Source of the DNA: an uncultured Acidobacteriia bacterium
Lineage (GTDB): Bacteria > Acidobacteriota > Terriglobia > Bryobacterales > Bryobacteraceae
DNA length: 64,000 nucleotides
Reading direction: 5' to 3'
Assembly: GCA_903875575.1 (NCBI GenBank)
Contig: CAIQWJ010000104.1
Coordinates: 1-64,000, forward strand
Under the pieces are notes generated by a model. That model was not told where the DNA came from and ran no database searches. It was given only the letters and a program-made list of their open reading frames with translations. Made by a program: the position numbers and the translations under genes. Every line of letters begins with the position of its first letter. The stretch's first letter is position 1. Positions 33,763-41,881 of this stretch are shown here, in pieces.

Positions 33763-34045
33763 ACGTTGTCTGGTCGAGGCGGGCGATTCGTCACCTGACT
33801 GCGATCCGAATGTATATCGAGACAGACTCCGACAATAATGCCGCCATCGTTGCAGAGCGCGTTCTCGACGCTGACCTTCTAAATCGGCATCCTCAAATCG
33901 GCAGACCGGGGCGACTGCCGGGAAACAGAGAGTTAGATTAGTAGTCTCCGGCACACCGTACATTGTGCCGTATCGTGTCAGGGACGGGCGACTGGAATTG
34001 CTGGCTGTGTTCGATGGTCGTCGGCACTGGCCGACAAAGCTGTAG
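33759..34045 (+). pseudogene. ParE/RelE-family toxin, frameshifted by a 5-base insertion
   Basis: The frame starts at ATG 33759 (MNVVWSRRAIRHLTAIRMYIE...NRHPQIGRPGRLPGNREL) and hits TAG at 33939-33941. Removing five bases (GATTA, 33936-33940) restores the family C-terminus: VVSGTPYIVPYRVRDGRLELLAVFDGRRHWPTKL, ending at TAG 34043-34045. The insertion looks like a local TTAGA/TTAG duplication. The product as read is 60 residues and lacks the C-terminal strands that hold the toxin active surface, so it is probably inactive. Confidence 0.8.
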
Positions 34046-34052
34046 TTCGCGA

Positions 34053-34940
34053 CTAAACGGGCTTCGCGAGATCCCTGTGCGTGACCTTGGTCTGGTAGCC
34101 TTCGTCCGCCAGAACTTTCCTGACGCTCTCCGCGATCATCACGGAGCGGTGGTGTCCGCCGGTGCAGCCGAAGCCGATGGTCAGATAGCTTTTCCCTTCG
34201 CGGATGTAATGCGGGAGCAGCCACGTCAGCAGTTCAGAGACCTTGCCGATGAATTCCTGCGTCTGCGGAAACGACCGGATGTAGCGCGCTACTGCCGGGT
34301 TTTTGCCCGTCAGTTTTTTGAACTTCGGGATGTAGTTCGGGTTCGGCAGAAAACGCGCGTCGAAGACCAGGTCGCAATCGGGCGGGACGCCGTGACGGAA
34401 TCCGAAGCTGGTGAGGTATATCAGGATGCGCGAAGTTTCGCCTTCGCCCTGAAACTTCTGGCGGATGAAATCCCGCAGATCGTGCACGTTGAATTTCGAG
34501 GTGTTAATGGTGAGGTCGGCCAGAGCGCGGATAGGGGACAGCATCTTTCGCTCGGCGGTGATGCTTTGGCCAATGGCCTGATCGCCGTCTGACAGCGGAT
34601 GCGGGCGGCGGGTCTCGCTGAAGCGGTGGACGATAGCGTCGTCATCTGCTTCGAGGAACACGAGACGCGTGTTGACACTGCTCTTCAGCGCTTTGAAGAT
34701 TGCAGGGAATTTCTTCAGGCCGGTGCCTTCGCGCACGTCCACGACCAGCGCGGCGTGACGGGTGGAGGATGAGTCGCGGACGAGGTCGGCAAATTTTGGG
34801 ATCAGCTCCACCGGCAGATTGTCCACCGAGTAATAGCCGAGGTCTTCCAGCGCGCGGAGCACGGAGCCTTTGCCGGAACCGCTCATGCCGGTGATGATGA
34901 CCAGTTCTGAGGAGGACGGCTTCGCGCGCTTGGTTGCCAT
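34053..34940 (-). CDS. rapZ: RNase adapter / nucleotide-binding protein RapZ
   Basis: 295 residues. A P-loop (GMSGSGKGS, about 18-26) and a Walker B-like VVDVREG sit in the N-terminal kinase-like domain. The C-terminal domain contains LTSFGFRHGVPPDCDLVFDARFLPNPNY and FGCTGGHHRSV, both diagnostic of RapZ/YvcJ. In enterobacteria it senses glucosamine-6-phosphate and guides RNase E; in other phyla the role is less clear. It is third in the rpoN-hpf-rapZ order; no ptsN gene lies between hpf and rapZ here. Confidence 0.93.
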   Translation of the reverse strand: MATKRAKPSSSELVIITGMSGSGKGSVLRALEDLGYYSVDNLPVELIPKFADLVRDSSSTRHAALVVDVREGTGLKKFPAIFKALKSSVNTRLVFLEADDDAIVHRFSETRRPHPLSDGDQAIGQSITAERKMLSPIRALADLTINTSKFNVHDLRDFIRQKFQGEGETSRILIYLTSFGFRHGVPPDCDLVFDARFLPNPNYIPKFKKLTGKNPAVARYIRSFPQTQEFIGKVSELLTWLLPHYIREGKSYLTIGFGCTGGHHRSVMIAESVRKVLADEGYQTKVTHRDLAKPV

Positions 34941-34959
34941 GTTGGGTTACCGTTAAGTC

Positions 34960-35271
34960 TTATGCGGGGACGCGCTTCAGATCGCGCGCTTTTTCCCGCT
35001 GGCGGGTGACCTGTGCCGTCACTTTGGCGATGGCCGCGTGAATGGCGGTGAAGAGGTCGTCATGCTCGGCGGCACCGTCAGCCTCATTGTGACGCCAGGT
35101 CACTTTCACTTCCACCTGGTTGGTGCGATGTTCGTGTTTCAGAAAAACGTGCGCTTCGGCCTCGCCTTTCGGGGTGTCGAGGAGTTGCCTCAGTCTGGTG
35201 AACTCTGCTTCGAGTTCCACGGTTTGTGAAGGAGCCAGCGCGATGTGGCGTCCGGTGTAGGTGATCTTCAT
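34960..35271 (-). CDS. hpf: Ribosome hibernation promoting factor (short HPF)
   Basis: 103 residues, the short-form length. MKITYTGRHIALAPSQTVELEAEFTRL and VEVKVTWRHNEADGAAEHDDLFTAIHAAIAKVTAQV match the beta-alpha-beta HPF/RaiA fold that sits in the ribosome decoding region during stress and promotes 100S dimers or inactivation. It lies between rpoN (10 bases) and rapZ (19 bases), the classical location, and is probably co-transcribed with both. Confidence 0.9.
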   Translation of the reverse strand: MKITYTGRHIALAPSQTVELEAEFTRLRQLLDTPKGEAEAHVFLKHEHRTNQVEVKVTWRHNEADGAAEHDDLFTAIHAAIAKVTAQVTRQREKARDLKRVPA

Positions 35272-35281
35272 TTTAGTCGTC

Positions 35282-36889
35282 TCAGTCCCGGGATCGACGC
35301 TGATGCGTGGACGGAATTTTCAGATCTTCGCGGTACTTGGCGACAGTCCGGCGGGTCACCTGGATGCCTTCGGCCTGTAGCTTCGCGGTGATCTGATCGT
35401 CCGTCAACGGGCGTTTCGAATCCTCTTCCTCAATCATCTTCTTTACTTTGCGCTTCAACAACAACAGCGGCGTATCGCCGCCCTGCGGACCCTGCACGGC
35501 TTCTGAGAAAAAGTAGCGCAGCTCATAAACGCCGTGCGGCGTATCCGCATACTTGTTTGCCACCGCGCGGCTCACGGTGGAGGGGTGCACGCCGACTTCC
35601 TCGGCCACGTCCTTAATCATCATGGGACGCAGGAAGTCGATGCCGTGCAGAAGGAATTCGAGCTGACGGCGGCGTATAGATTCGCAGACCTTGAGGATCG
35701 TCTGCTTGCGCTGCTCGATGTTCTTAATCAGCATCAGCGCGGAGGAGTAGCGTTCGCGCACGTAATCGCGCACGTCTTTCGTGGCGCCGTTGTCGCGTTC
35801 GAGCATCCGGCGGTACTGCGAATTGAGCCGGAGTTGCGGGAGGTCATCATCATTCATCTGGATGATGAAGTCTTCGCCATCGCGGATGAAATGGACGTCA
35901 GGCTCGACGGTGCGGGCGGCGGGGGCGGAGTAGCGTGCGCCGGGACGGGGGTCAAGATGCCGGATGCGGGCAATTGCGATCTCAAGATGTTCCGGCGGGC
36001 GGCCCAGAACCTTGGCCAGTTCTTTAAACTGGCGGGTTTCGAGGAGTCGCATATGATCCGAGACGATCTTCCAGGCGACGCCGCCTTTGCCGTTGGCGCT
36101 TTCGAGTTGCAGGAGCAGGCATTCGCGGAGATCGCGGGCACCGATGCCGGCCGGGTCAAGCGACTGTACGGCTTTCAGGGCCGCTTCCATGATTTCCGGC
36201 CGATGGCGGCCCTGTTCGGCCACGTCTTCCAGCGTTTCCGTGAGGTAGCCATCGTCATCGAGGTTGCCGATGATGGATTCGGCGGCGTCGCGGGTTTCGT
36301 CGTCCAGCAGGCCGATGCTCAGTTGGGAGCGGAGATAGTCGGGGAGGGTCTGCGGCTGGGAAAGGAAGGTCTCGAATGATGGCTTTTCGACGGATTCGGA
36401 GGCGGGGCTTTTGTAGCCGGGGTCGAGGTAGTCGTCAAAGAAGGAGCCGAAGTCGATCTCGTCGAAAGGGTCGGTGGAACTGGCTTCGGTGTTTTCAGGG
36501 GCATCGCCGGGCCCGGCGGACTCGGGCAGGAGGCCAGCGTCGGCCGTGCCTTCGGGAAAAGTGCCTTCCGGGTATGCGCCTTCCTGAAAATTGGTGGCGC
36601 TGAGCAGTTCGGCGGAATCGGCCTCAATGCGAATGTCGGCGGCTTCGAGGAGGTCCTTATCGGCAAGGTCGGAAGATCGCTCGGCTTCGAGCAGAGGTTG
36701 GAGCTCCTCGGGGGAGATCTCGTCTTCGGCGTCCAGGCTCTCTTCGAGAACCGGGTTGTCGACGATTTCCTGATTGATCATCTCCTTCAATTCCAGCCGA
36801 TTCAGATGGAGAACGGTCACCATCTGGACCAGGCCTGGGGTCAAAATCTGCTTCTGCGCGACTTTGAGTTGGAGCCTCGGTGAGAGCAT
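35282..36889 (-). CDS. rpoN: RNA polymerase sigma-54 factor RpoN
   Basis: 535 residues from ATG 36889. Region I (LSPRLQLKVAQKQILTPGLVQMVTVLHLNRLELKEMI) is followed by an acidic linker, the core-binding domain and the DNA-binding region (MMIKDVAEEVGVHPSTVSRAVANKY) ending in the RpoN box RRTVAKYRE. It supplies the sigma factor that the activator at 26002 requires. A consensus-like -10 hexamer sits 12 bases before the start codon (36901-36906). Confidence 0.95.
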   Translation of the reverse strand: MLSPRLQLKVAQKQILTPGLVQMVTVLHLNRLELKEMINQEIVDNPVLEESLDAEDEISPEELQPLLEAERSSDLADKDLLEAADIRIEADSAELLSATNFQEGAYPEGTFPEGTADAGLLPESAGPGDAPENTEASSTDPFDEIDFGSFFDDYLDPGYKSPASESVEKPSFETFLSQPQTLPDYLRSQLSIGLLDDETRDAAESIIGNLDDDGYLTETLEDVAEQGRHRPEIMEAALKAVQSLDPAGIGARDLRECLLLQLESANGKGGVAWKIVSDHMRLLETRQFKELAKVLGRPPEHLEIAIARIRHLDPRPGARYSAPAARTVEPDVHFIRDGEDFIIQMNDDDLPQLRLNSQYRRMLERDNGATKDVRDYVRERYSSALMLIKNIEQRKQTILKVCESIRRRQLEFLLHGIDFLRPMMIKDVAEEVGVHPSTVSRAVANKYADTPHGVYELRYFFSEAVQGPQGGDTPLLLLKRKVKKMIEEEDSKRPLTDDQITAKLQAEGIQVTRRTVAKYREDLKIPSTHQRRSRD

Positions 36890-36900
36890 CGTCAAATCGT

Positions 36901-36906
36901 ATTATA
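36901..36906 (-). promoter_or_regulatory. Candidate -10 hexamer for rpoN
   Basis: The minus strand reads TATAAT at 36906-36901. Transcription would begin only a few bases before ATG 36889, implying a very short leader. No good -35 hexamer was found at 16-18 bases upstream, so confidence is limited. Confidence 0.35.
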
Positions 36907-37171
36907 GAGCGCGAGCGACGGTGGGTGGAGTTTCATGTGGACGAAATGGTACGAAAATTGCAAACGCGCGGAGGCCGCTCCGTGTGTCTGGAGTTACCGC
37001 CGCGAGTCGGGGTGCGCGAAAGCGCACAGTTTAGAACGCAAAACCTCTGGTCGTGTCGTGATTGCGGGCACGATGAAGACGTTGTCATCGAGACCGGGGT
37101 GCCGCGGTCATGCTGCTGTTGGTATCAACGGTTCCCTGTGGACTGTCAGGCCTTCGGCCTGACCGCGATCG
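36907..37171. other. Intergenic region between rpoN and the histidine phosphatase
   Basis: About 265 bases without a convincing gene. It contains a strong hairpin, GTCAGGCC (37145-37152), loop TTC, GGCCTGAC (37156-37163), just past the end of the phosphatase gene; it may limit its transcript but has no T-run. A 137-codon plus-strand open frame through here has no recognisable protein character. Confidence 0.4.
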
Positions 37172-38476
37172 CTAGCGCACCAGAGGAGATTCCGGGCGGA
37201 CCTGGCCGAAGTCGATGGAGGCTTCGACGGTTTTGCGGAAAGCGTCCCAATCGCAGGGGAAGCCTTCGGCGGCGGTGCTGCAGCCGGGAATGAAGACGGC
37301 GACCTTCATGGGAGGATTCTGCGCTGTGGGCTGAATGCCGTCGTGGATCTGCTGAATGGACTGACCGACGATGGCGAGGCGGACTGTTCGTTTCCCTGCG
37401 GCATCACGCCAGACTTCGAACGCCATGCCTGCACCTGGAGGCGTTGCCTTCGGCGGGAAGCTGTCGAGGATCCAGGATAAGCCAAGCATGGTGGCGACCT
37501 GGCCGAAATCGGAATCGTGGCCAAGCACGAAGATGGCTTTGTCGCCAACGTTGCCGAGCGCACCTTCCACGGGATGGCCGCTGACGCCCTGTTGCATGGA
37601 ACGCAGCATGTGCGCCATGAGATTGGAACTGCGGGCGCGGGCGAGGATGGGATTATCCCAGGCGGCATCGACGAAGGCTTCCTGCAGCAGGAGCAGCGCG
37701 GGAAGATTGCTTTCGTTGAGGCGGCCCCAGCCGGTTTCACTCATGGGATAGCCTTCTTCATATTCCAGGGTCAACGCATCGGTGACGTCATTGAGCGGCG
37801 TGACCTGGCTGGTCATGCGTTCGTAGCGATCCCCTTTGGGCGGGTTGGGTGTCATCAGCAATCTCTTTGGCGCAGGGCCGGGGCCAGTAAGGATCTGTTG
37901 GAGGATGTCAATTTCAGGTGCGTGCGCTTTGAGAATGAGGCGGGGATCGCCACCGAGGCGACCTTCGAGCGCGGCGGCCGCGAGTTCGCGGTCCACGAGG
38001 CCTGGCGAATCGGCACCGAGGAACATGGGGTCCGCGTTCTTTTCGGGCAGTGCGTGGATGGCGACGTGGCAATCGGGGAACATGCCGAAAGAAATGGCCC
38101 TCGCGCTTTCAACGTCGCGCTGGATGGAATCGGCACGGAAGAAGATGTGCGAGGCGTCGTCGCAGCCCGGCTTGCCGGAGATAAGACCCTGCTGCGCGAA
38201 GGACTGCCGATACCATTCACCCATCCACTGCATTTCCTGGCGACCGTGTGCGGTCATATAGCCGATGGGGTCGTTTTCAGTGTGCCAGGGCTGCGAAGAA
38301 AACTCGTTGAGCTTTTCGCGCGTGACGAGCGCGGTGCGAACGCCGTGACGGCTGAGGATGGCGACGTATTCCAGCTTCGATGCTGAGACTGGCGACTGCG
38401 CGGTTGCGAAGTGCGGTGTCAGAATCAAGGCGACGACGAAGCCGAGAGCGCCTGCGATGGCTGCTTTGTGGTGCAT
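37172..38476 (-). CDS. Secreted histidine acid phosphatase (phytase-like)
   Basis: 434 residues from ATG 38476. A signal peptide (about 1-26, ending TPHFATAQ) precedes the catalytic RHGVRTA motif (R43, H44). The distal proton-donor motif is GHDSDFG, and FFRADSIQRDVESARAI is the conserved helix between them. Branch-2 histidine phosphatases of this type (AppA, glucose-1-phosphatase) act in the periplasm on phytate or sugar phosphates; the preferred substrate cannot be assigned. Confidence 0.87.
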   Translation of the reverse strand: MHHKAAIAGALGFVVALILTPHFATAQSPVSASKLEYVAILSRHGVRTALVTREKLNEFSSQPWHTENDPIGYMTAHGRQEMQWMGEWYRQSFAQQGLISGKPGCDDASHIFFRADSIQRDVESARAISFGMFPDCHVAIHALPEKNADPMFLGADSPGLVDRELAAAALEGRLGGDPRLILKAHAPEIDILQQILTGPGPAPKRLLMTPNPPKGDRYERMTSQVTPLNDVTDALTLEYEEGYPMSETGWGRLNESNLPALLLLQEAFVDAAWDNPILARARSSNLMAHMLRSMQQGVSGHPVEGALGNVGDKAIFVLGHDSDFGQVATMLGLSWILDSFPPKATPPGAGMAFEVWRDAAGKRTVRLAIVGQSIQQIHDGIQPTAQNPPMKVAVFIPGCSTAAEGFPCDWDAFRKTVEASIDFGQVRPESPLVR

Positions 38477-38522
38477 GATTCGATTTTCACTCAGGCACGT
38501 TGCCGGATGTTGAGAGCGAAAC

Positions 38523-38544
38523 AAAAGGCCCCGTTGCCGGGGCC
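38523..38544 (-). terminator. Rho-independent terminator of the lysine-rich peptide gene
   Basis: Stem GGCCCCG (38527-38533) and CGGGGCC (38538-38544) with a TTGC loop on the plus strand. In the minus direction the stem is followed by TTTT (38526-38523). It lies 43 bases after the stop codon of the 21-residue reading frame and before the phosphatase start at 38476. Confidence 0.8.
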
Positions 38545-38586
38545 TCCGTTCGTTGATCAATTATTTACGCCCTTACGGACGCTACC

Positions 38587-38652
38587 GCTACTTCTTTTTC
38601 TTCGCGGCGGCTTTCTTCTTCGGGGCAGCCTTCTTCTTGGTTGCGTTCTTCA
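38587..38652 (-). CDS. 21-residue lysine/alanine-rich basic peptide
   Basis: A tiny reading frame from ATG 38652 to TAG 38587. It encodes 21 residues, 11 of them Lys and 6 Ala, in the order MKNATKKKAAP then KKK, AAA and a final KKKK. The start is preceded by TAGGAGA, an excellent ribosome site with 9-base spacing. A sigma-70 type promoter (38709-38737) and an intrinsic terminator (38523-38544) complete the unit. The composition resembles the tail of bacterial histone-H1-like proteins, suggesting binding to nucleic acid or ribosomes. It is too short for routine gene calling. No function can be stated. Confidence 0.75.
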
Positions 38653-38708
38653 TCTGTGATTCTCCTAATCGAATTTTGCGATCTCAAAAAAAATCGCAGC
38701 GTGATTCA

Positions 38709-38737
38709 TATATAGAGTTACCGGAGAAAAAAGTCAA
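38709..38737 (-). promoter_or_regulatory. Sigma-70-type promoter of the lysine-rich peptide gene
   Basis: On the minus strand TTGACT (38737-38732), a 17-base spacer and TATATA (38714-38709). The start of transcription would be near 38702, giving a leader of about 50 bases that includes the AGGAG site. This is the best -35/-10 pair seen in the window. Confidence 0.65.
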
Positions 38738-38909
38738 GCAAAAAATGAAGGCATTGGGGCTGGTGAGTCACCGCGTGGCTCATCCGAATGACGGCCCGTT
38801 ACGTATCACTCAATGTGAAGAGGGATTTAGGGCGATGGGGGCATGGCAAATGACATTGCAAACGCGCTATGCTCGTCGCAGTGGAGTAGTATTCGCACCA
38901 ATCGATTGC

Positions 38910-39503
38910 ATGATTCTTCCTGGCCTTATACTCTCGCTCGAACTGAGCGGACAACATGACGAGGATCTCGCGCGACGCCTGCAGCGCCGCGATCCCGACG
39001 CGATGAAAGATCTCTATGATCGCTTCGGACGGCTCGCATATTCGGTAGTGCTGGCGATCGTGAGGGATGGGGGCACGGCGGAAGATCTGGTGCAGGAAAC
39101 TTTCCTGCGCGTGTGGAATCGCATTCAGGCATTCGAGCCTGGCCGCGGCGCGCTGGGACCGTGGCTGCTGGCAATCGCGCGCAATCGCGCCATTGACCAT
39201 GTGCGGTCTTCTTCGGCGCGGATGGACAAGAACGCTTACGAACTGGATGTGCGGGAGCACCCTTCGTTGTTCGTTGATATGTCCCGTGAGGTGGAGAACA
39301 CGGACCATGCGCGACTGATTCGGGCGGCGATCGCGAAGCTGAATGAGAATCAGCAGCGGGTGATTGAACTCGCTTACTACGAAGGTCTGTCGCAGACCGA
39401 GATGGCGACGCGTTTGGGGCAGCCGCTTGGCACCGTCAAGACCTGGGTGCGTGCGGCACTGGCGATCCTGCGGGAAGAGTTGGGACAGGCGGTGGCGGCA
39501 TGA
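38910..39503 (+). CDS. ECF RNA polymerase sigma factor (SigK-like)
   Basis: 197 residues from ATG 38910. Region 2 (LARRLQRRDPDAMKDLYDRFGRLAYSVVLAIVRDGGTAEDLVQETFLRVWNR) and region 4 (LNENQQRVIELAYYEGLSQTEMATRLGQPLGTVKTWVRAALAILREEL) are complete and typical of the SigK/RskA pair. It overlaps the anti-sigma gene by ATGA. The frame is open far upstream, so the exact start is uncertain; residues before SGQHDEDLARRL are not conserved. Confidence 0.9.
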   Translation: MILPGLILSLELSGQHDEDLARRLQRRDPDAMKDLYDRFGRLAYSVVLAIVRDGGTAEDLVQETFLRVWNRIQAFEPGRGALGPWLLAIARNRAIDHVRSSSARMDKNAYELDVREHPSLFVDMSREVENTDHARLIRAAIAKLNENQQRVIELAYYEGLSQTEMATRLGQPLGTVKTWVRAALAILREELGQAVAA

Positions 39504-40192
39504 CGTGCGAGGAACTGCGGGACGATTACTGTGCGTGGGCACTCGGGATTGCGGAAGGGCCTGCGCGGTCGGAGATCGCGGCGCACCTGGCGCGTGAATG
39601 CCCTGACTGCGTGGCTGGTATCAGGAGCGCAATGGTGACTACGGCGGCGTTTTCCGGTGCGGTGAAGGATGTTGCTCCACCGAAGCATCTGCGGCGTCGG
39701 GTGGTGGCGATGGTGGAACCGGCACCGAAGCGGGCGTTCGTGTTTCTGCCGTGGGCGGTATCGGCGATGCTGGCGATTGCGCTGTTGTCGGTGGCGGTCA
39801 CGCGGACGAAGGAAACTGCGCCGGATACTTCGAAGCTTGCCGAAGCGTTGACGGTTCTAAATGATCCGGTGGCGAAGGAGGTGATGTTTGGAGATCCTGC
39901 GGCGCGCGGGCGCGTGTTCGTGGGGTCGAAAGGCGTCGTATTAATTGCGGCGAATCTGCCGAAGATTGATGCGGGCCGGACGTTTGAGCTTTGGCTGATT
40001 CCGAGTGCTGGCAAGCCAGTGCCGGCGGGGACGTTCCAGGGCGAGGCCGTTGCGGGTGGGGCGAATGCGACGAGCGCCGTTTATGTGTATCACGGGGATA
40101 CAGCGAATGCGGCAGTGGTAGCAGTGACCGTGGAGCCAACTGGTGGGTCGGCTCAGCCCACGACTACGCCATTCATTGTCACGAAGCTGTAA
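39500..40192 (+). CDS. RskA-type anti-sigma factor
   Basis: 230 residues. A zinc-finger N-terminus (H29-(x)4-C34-PD-C37 in HLARECPDC) is followed by one membrane helix (about 80-100, FVFLPWAVSAMLAIALLSVAV) and an RskA extracytoplasmic domain (GKGVVLIAANLPKIDAGRTFELWLIPSAGKPVPAGTF and VAVTVEPTGGSAQPTTTPF). It should hold the overlapping sigma factor at the membrane and release it on proteolysis. It is followed by a terminator at 40205-40228. Confidence 0.88.
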   Translation: MTCEELRDDYCAWALGIAEGPARSEIAAHLARECPDCVAGIRSAMVTTAAFSGAVKDVAPPKHLRRRVVAMVEPAPKRAFVFLPWAVSAMLAIALLSVAVTRTKETAPDTSKLAEALTVLNDPVAKEVMFGDPAARGRVFVGSKGVVLIAANLPKIDAGRTFELWLIPSAGKPVPAGTFQGEAVAGGANATSAVYVYHGDTANAAVVAVTVEPTGGSAQPTTTPFIVTKL

Positions 40193-40204
40193 GAGCTTTC
40201 AGCT

Positions 40205-40228
40205 CCCGCCTCCGGCGGAGCGGGTTTT
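40205..40228 (+). terminator. Intrinsic terminator after the SigK/RskA-like pair
   Basis: Stem CCCG (40205-40208) with CGGG (40221-40224), a one-base bulge, CTCC (40210-40213) with GGAG (40217-40220), loop GGC, then TTTT at 40225-40228. It lies 13 bases after the anti-sigma stop. Confidence 0.6.
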
Positions 40229-40274
40229 CGAAGGTGATGGCTGACGGCTGACCGCCGAAAGCTACCATAGTTTC

Positions 40275-41033
40275 GTGGACCCAATCGATATCAGAGAAAA
40301 AGGCGGGATACGTGGCGGTGTGCAGCAGACCTCCGACCGCCGCTTGTTTATGCAGTTCCTCGCGTTCGGCGGCGCAGGCATCACGGGCGGCGATTCCGCG
40401 ACGTTGATCGCCTCACTGGAAAAGTCAGGGCTCAACGGCGTTCTCTATGAGGATGCAAACGATCCGAACGGGATCGGATTGCTGACGTGGAGTGAAGATC
40501 CGGATTTCTTTGTCACCAAAGTGCGGGCGCTGTTTGCGCGTGGCTTTCGGGATACCGGGGCTTTTTCCGGCCTGACTCTCAAGCCGGAGTTCACTATGAT
40601 GGGACGGACGTATTCGCTTGGCTATGAGCCGAACCTGGAAGAATGGTTGCTGGCGCGATCGCCGCGCGCGGTGACAGACCCAGCGTGGCTGTGGCATGTC
40701 TGGTATCCGCTGCGCCGCAAAGGTGAGTTCAACGCGCTGCCGCAGGACGAGCAGATGACGATTCTGCGGGAGCACGGGAAGATTGGGCATAGCTTTGGCG
40801 AAGCGGGTATGGCGATGGACGTACGGCTGGCCTGTTTCGGCATGGACAAGAACGATAACGATTTTGTGATAGGCTTGATCGGCAAAGAGCTGTTTCCGCT
40901 TTCGGCGTGTGTGCAGGCGATGCGGAAGACGCGGCAGACGTCTAGCCTGATGGAACATATGGGTCCGTTCTTCATTGGCAAGGCGATCTGGCAGAAGAAT
41001 CACGTGGAGCCGGTCAACGAAACGGCGGGTTAG
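40275..41033 (+). CDS. Chlorite dismutase family protein
   Basis: 252 residues from GTG 40275. RRLFMQFLAFGGAG, GVLYEDANDPNGIGLLTWSEDP, MMGRTYSLGYEPNLEEWLL, WHVWYPLRRKGEF, MTILREHGKIGHSFGEAGMAMDVRLACFGMDKNDNDFVIGLIGKELFPLSACVQAMRKT follow the chlorite-dismutase-like alpha/beta barrel. HxxIGxxF with the histidine of REHGKIG fits the proximal heme ligand seen in the family. HemQ-type coproheme decarboxylase or a heme peroxidase are possible; the region is not close enough to HemQ to name it. It stands alone between two regulatory/secreted genes. Confidence 0.75.
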   Translation: MDPIDIREKGGIRGGVQQTSDRRLFMQFLAFGGAGITGGDSATLIASLEKSGLNGVLYEDANDPNGIGLLTWSEDPDFFVTKVRALFARGFRDTGAFSGLTLKPEFTMMGRTYSLGYEPNLEEWLLARSPRAVTDPAWLWHVWYPLRRKGEFNALPQDEQMTILREHGKIGHSFGEAGMAMDVRLACFGMDKNDNDFVIGLIGKELFPLSACVQAMRKTRQTSSLMEHMGPFFIGKAIWQKNHVEPVNETAG

Positions 41034-41071
41034 AACGTCATTGTTGATGCCGGGGAAGGGGCGGCATCGTG

Positions 41072-41833
41072 ATGGTTCGATTCATTGTTTCTGGATCTCT
41101 GCTTCTGGCTCTGGCCGGTTTTGTGGCAGGGCAGCCGTCAACTGCGTTTGAAGTTGCGTCGATCAAGCTGAATCCGGCGGGCATCAATGGCGGACGGGTG
41201 CAGTTTCCTCCGGGTGGGATGTTCTCCGGCGACAATGTGCCGCTGGATTTTCTCATCCAGCAGGCATACGACATTCATGATTATCAACTGATCGGGCCGA
41301 GTTGGCTGGCGGTGAATCGATTTGTGATTCAGGCGGAGGCGGCGGATCATGCTGCTGACACTCCCGCGCTGAAAGTGATGCTGCAGAATCTGCTTGCCGA
41401 GCGATTCCACTTGAAACTGCATCGCGAGACCCGGGAGTTGCCCGTCTTTGAACTGGTGGTGGATAAAGGTGGGCTGAAGATTCAGCCGCTGTCGGCCGTC
41501 GAGACAGAGAAGTACGGCGACAGGCGCGGGTTTGGCTGGAATCGCGATGGCATCATTGCCAACAATGCGACATTCGCAATTATGGCGCAGGCGCTCACTC
41601 GTGAAGTGGGGCGCCCGATCCTGGATAAGACCGGCGTCAGCAATAAGTTCGACTTCAAGGTGAAGTACGGCCAGAGCCTGAGCCGCGCGGATGGTGGGGA
41701 CGGGCCGGCGGCGGGCGGCGATTCCATCTTTTCAGCGATTCGGGAACAACTCGGGCTGCGCCTGGATTCCAGGAAGGCACCGGTTGAAGTTCTCGTGGTG
41801 GATAGTTGCGATAAGACGGCCACCGAGAACTGA
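41072..41833 (+). CDS. TIGR03435 (Solibacter C-terminal) family secreted protein
   Basis: 253 residues from ATG 41072 (GTG 41069 adjacent). A signal peptide (1-20, LLALAGFVAGQ) leads to the family opening FEVASIKLNP, then LIQQAYDIHDYQLIGPSWL, LLAERFHLKLHRETRELPVFELVVDKGG, ILDKTGVSNKFDFKVKYG and the C-terminal EQLGLRLDSRKAPVEVLVVD. This is the signature family of Solibacter-like Acidobacteria and is the intact relative of the remnant at 112-354. Function unknown. Confidence 0.85.
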   Translation: MVRFIVSGSLLLALAGFVAGQPSTAFEVASIKLNPAGINGGRVQFPPGGMFSGDNVPLDFLIQQAYDIHDYQLIGPSWLAVNRFVIQAEAADHAADTPALKVMLQNLLAERFHLKLHRETRELPVFELVVDKGGLKIQPLSAVETEKYGDRRGFGWNRDGIIANNATFAIMAQALTREVGRPILDKTGVSNKFDFKVKYGQSLSRADGGDGPAAGGDSIFSAIREQLGLRLDSRKAPVEVLVVDSCDKTATEN

Positions 41834-41881
41834 CCGCAGCCTGTAATAGAATGGGCGAAACAAGCGAGGCTCATTCTATCT

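Noticed and set aside
37145-37163. GTCAGGCC/GGCCTGAC hairpin as an intrinsic terminator
   Set aside because: There is no T-run on either side, so I describe it only as a hairpin in the intergenic region.
36880-37293. 137-codon plus-strand open frame beside rpoN
   Set aside because: Composition is Arg/Cys-rich and resembles no protein; it overlaps the ends of two real genes and has no ribosome site.
38844-38860. Sigma-54-like TGGCA...TTGCA sequence before the SigK-like gene
   Set aside because: The GG and GC are separated by 11 bases in place of the required 10, so it should not be recognised.
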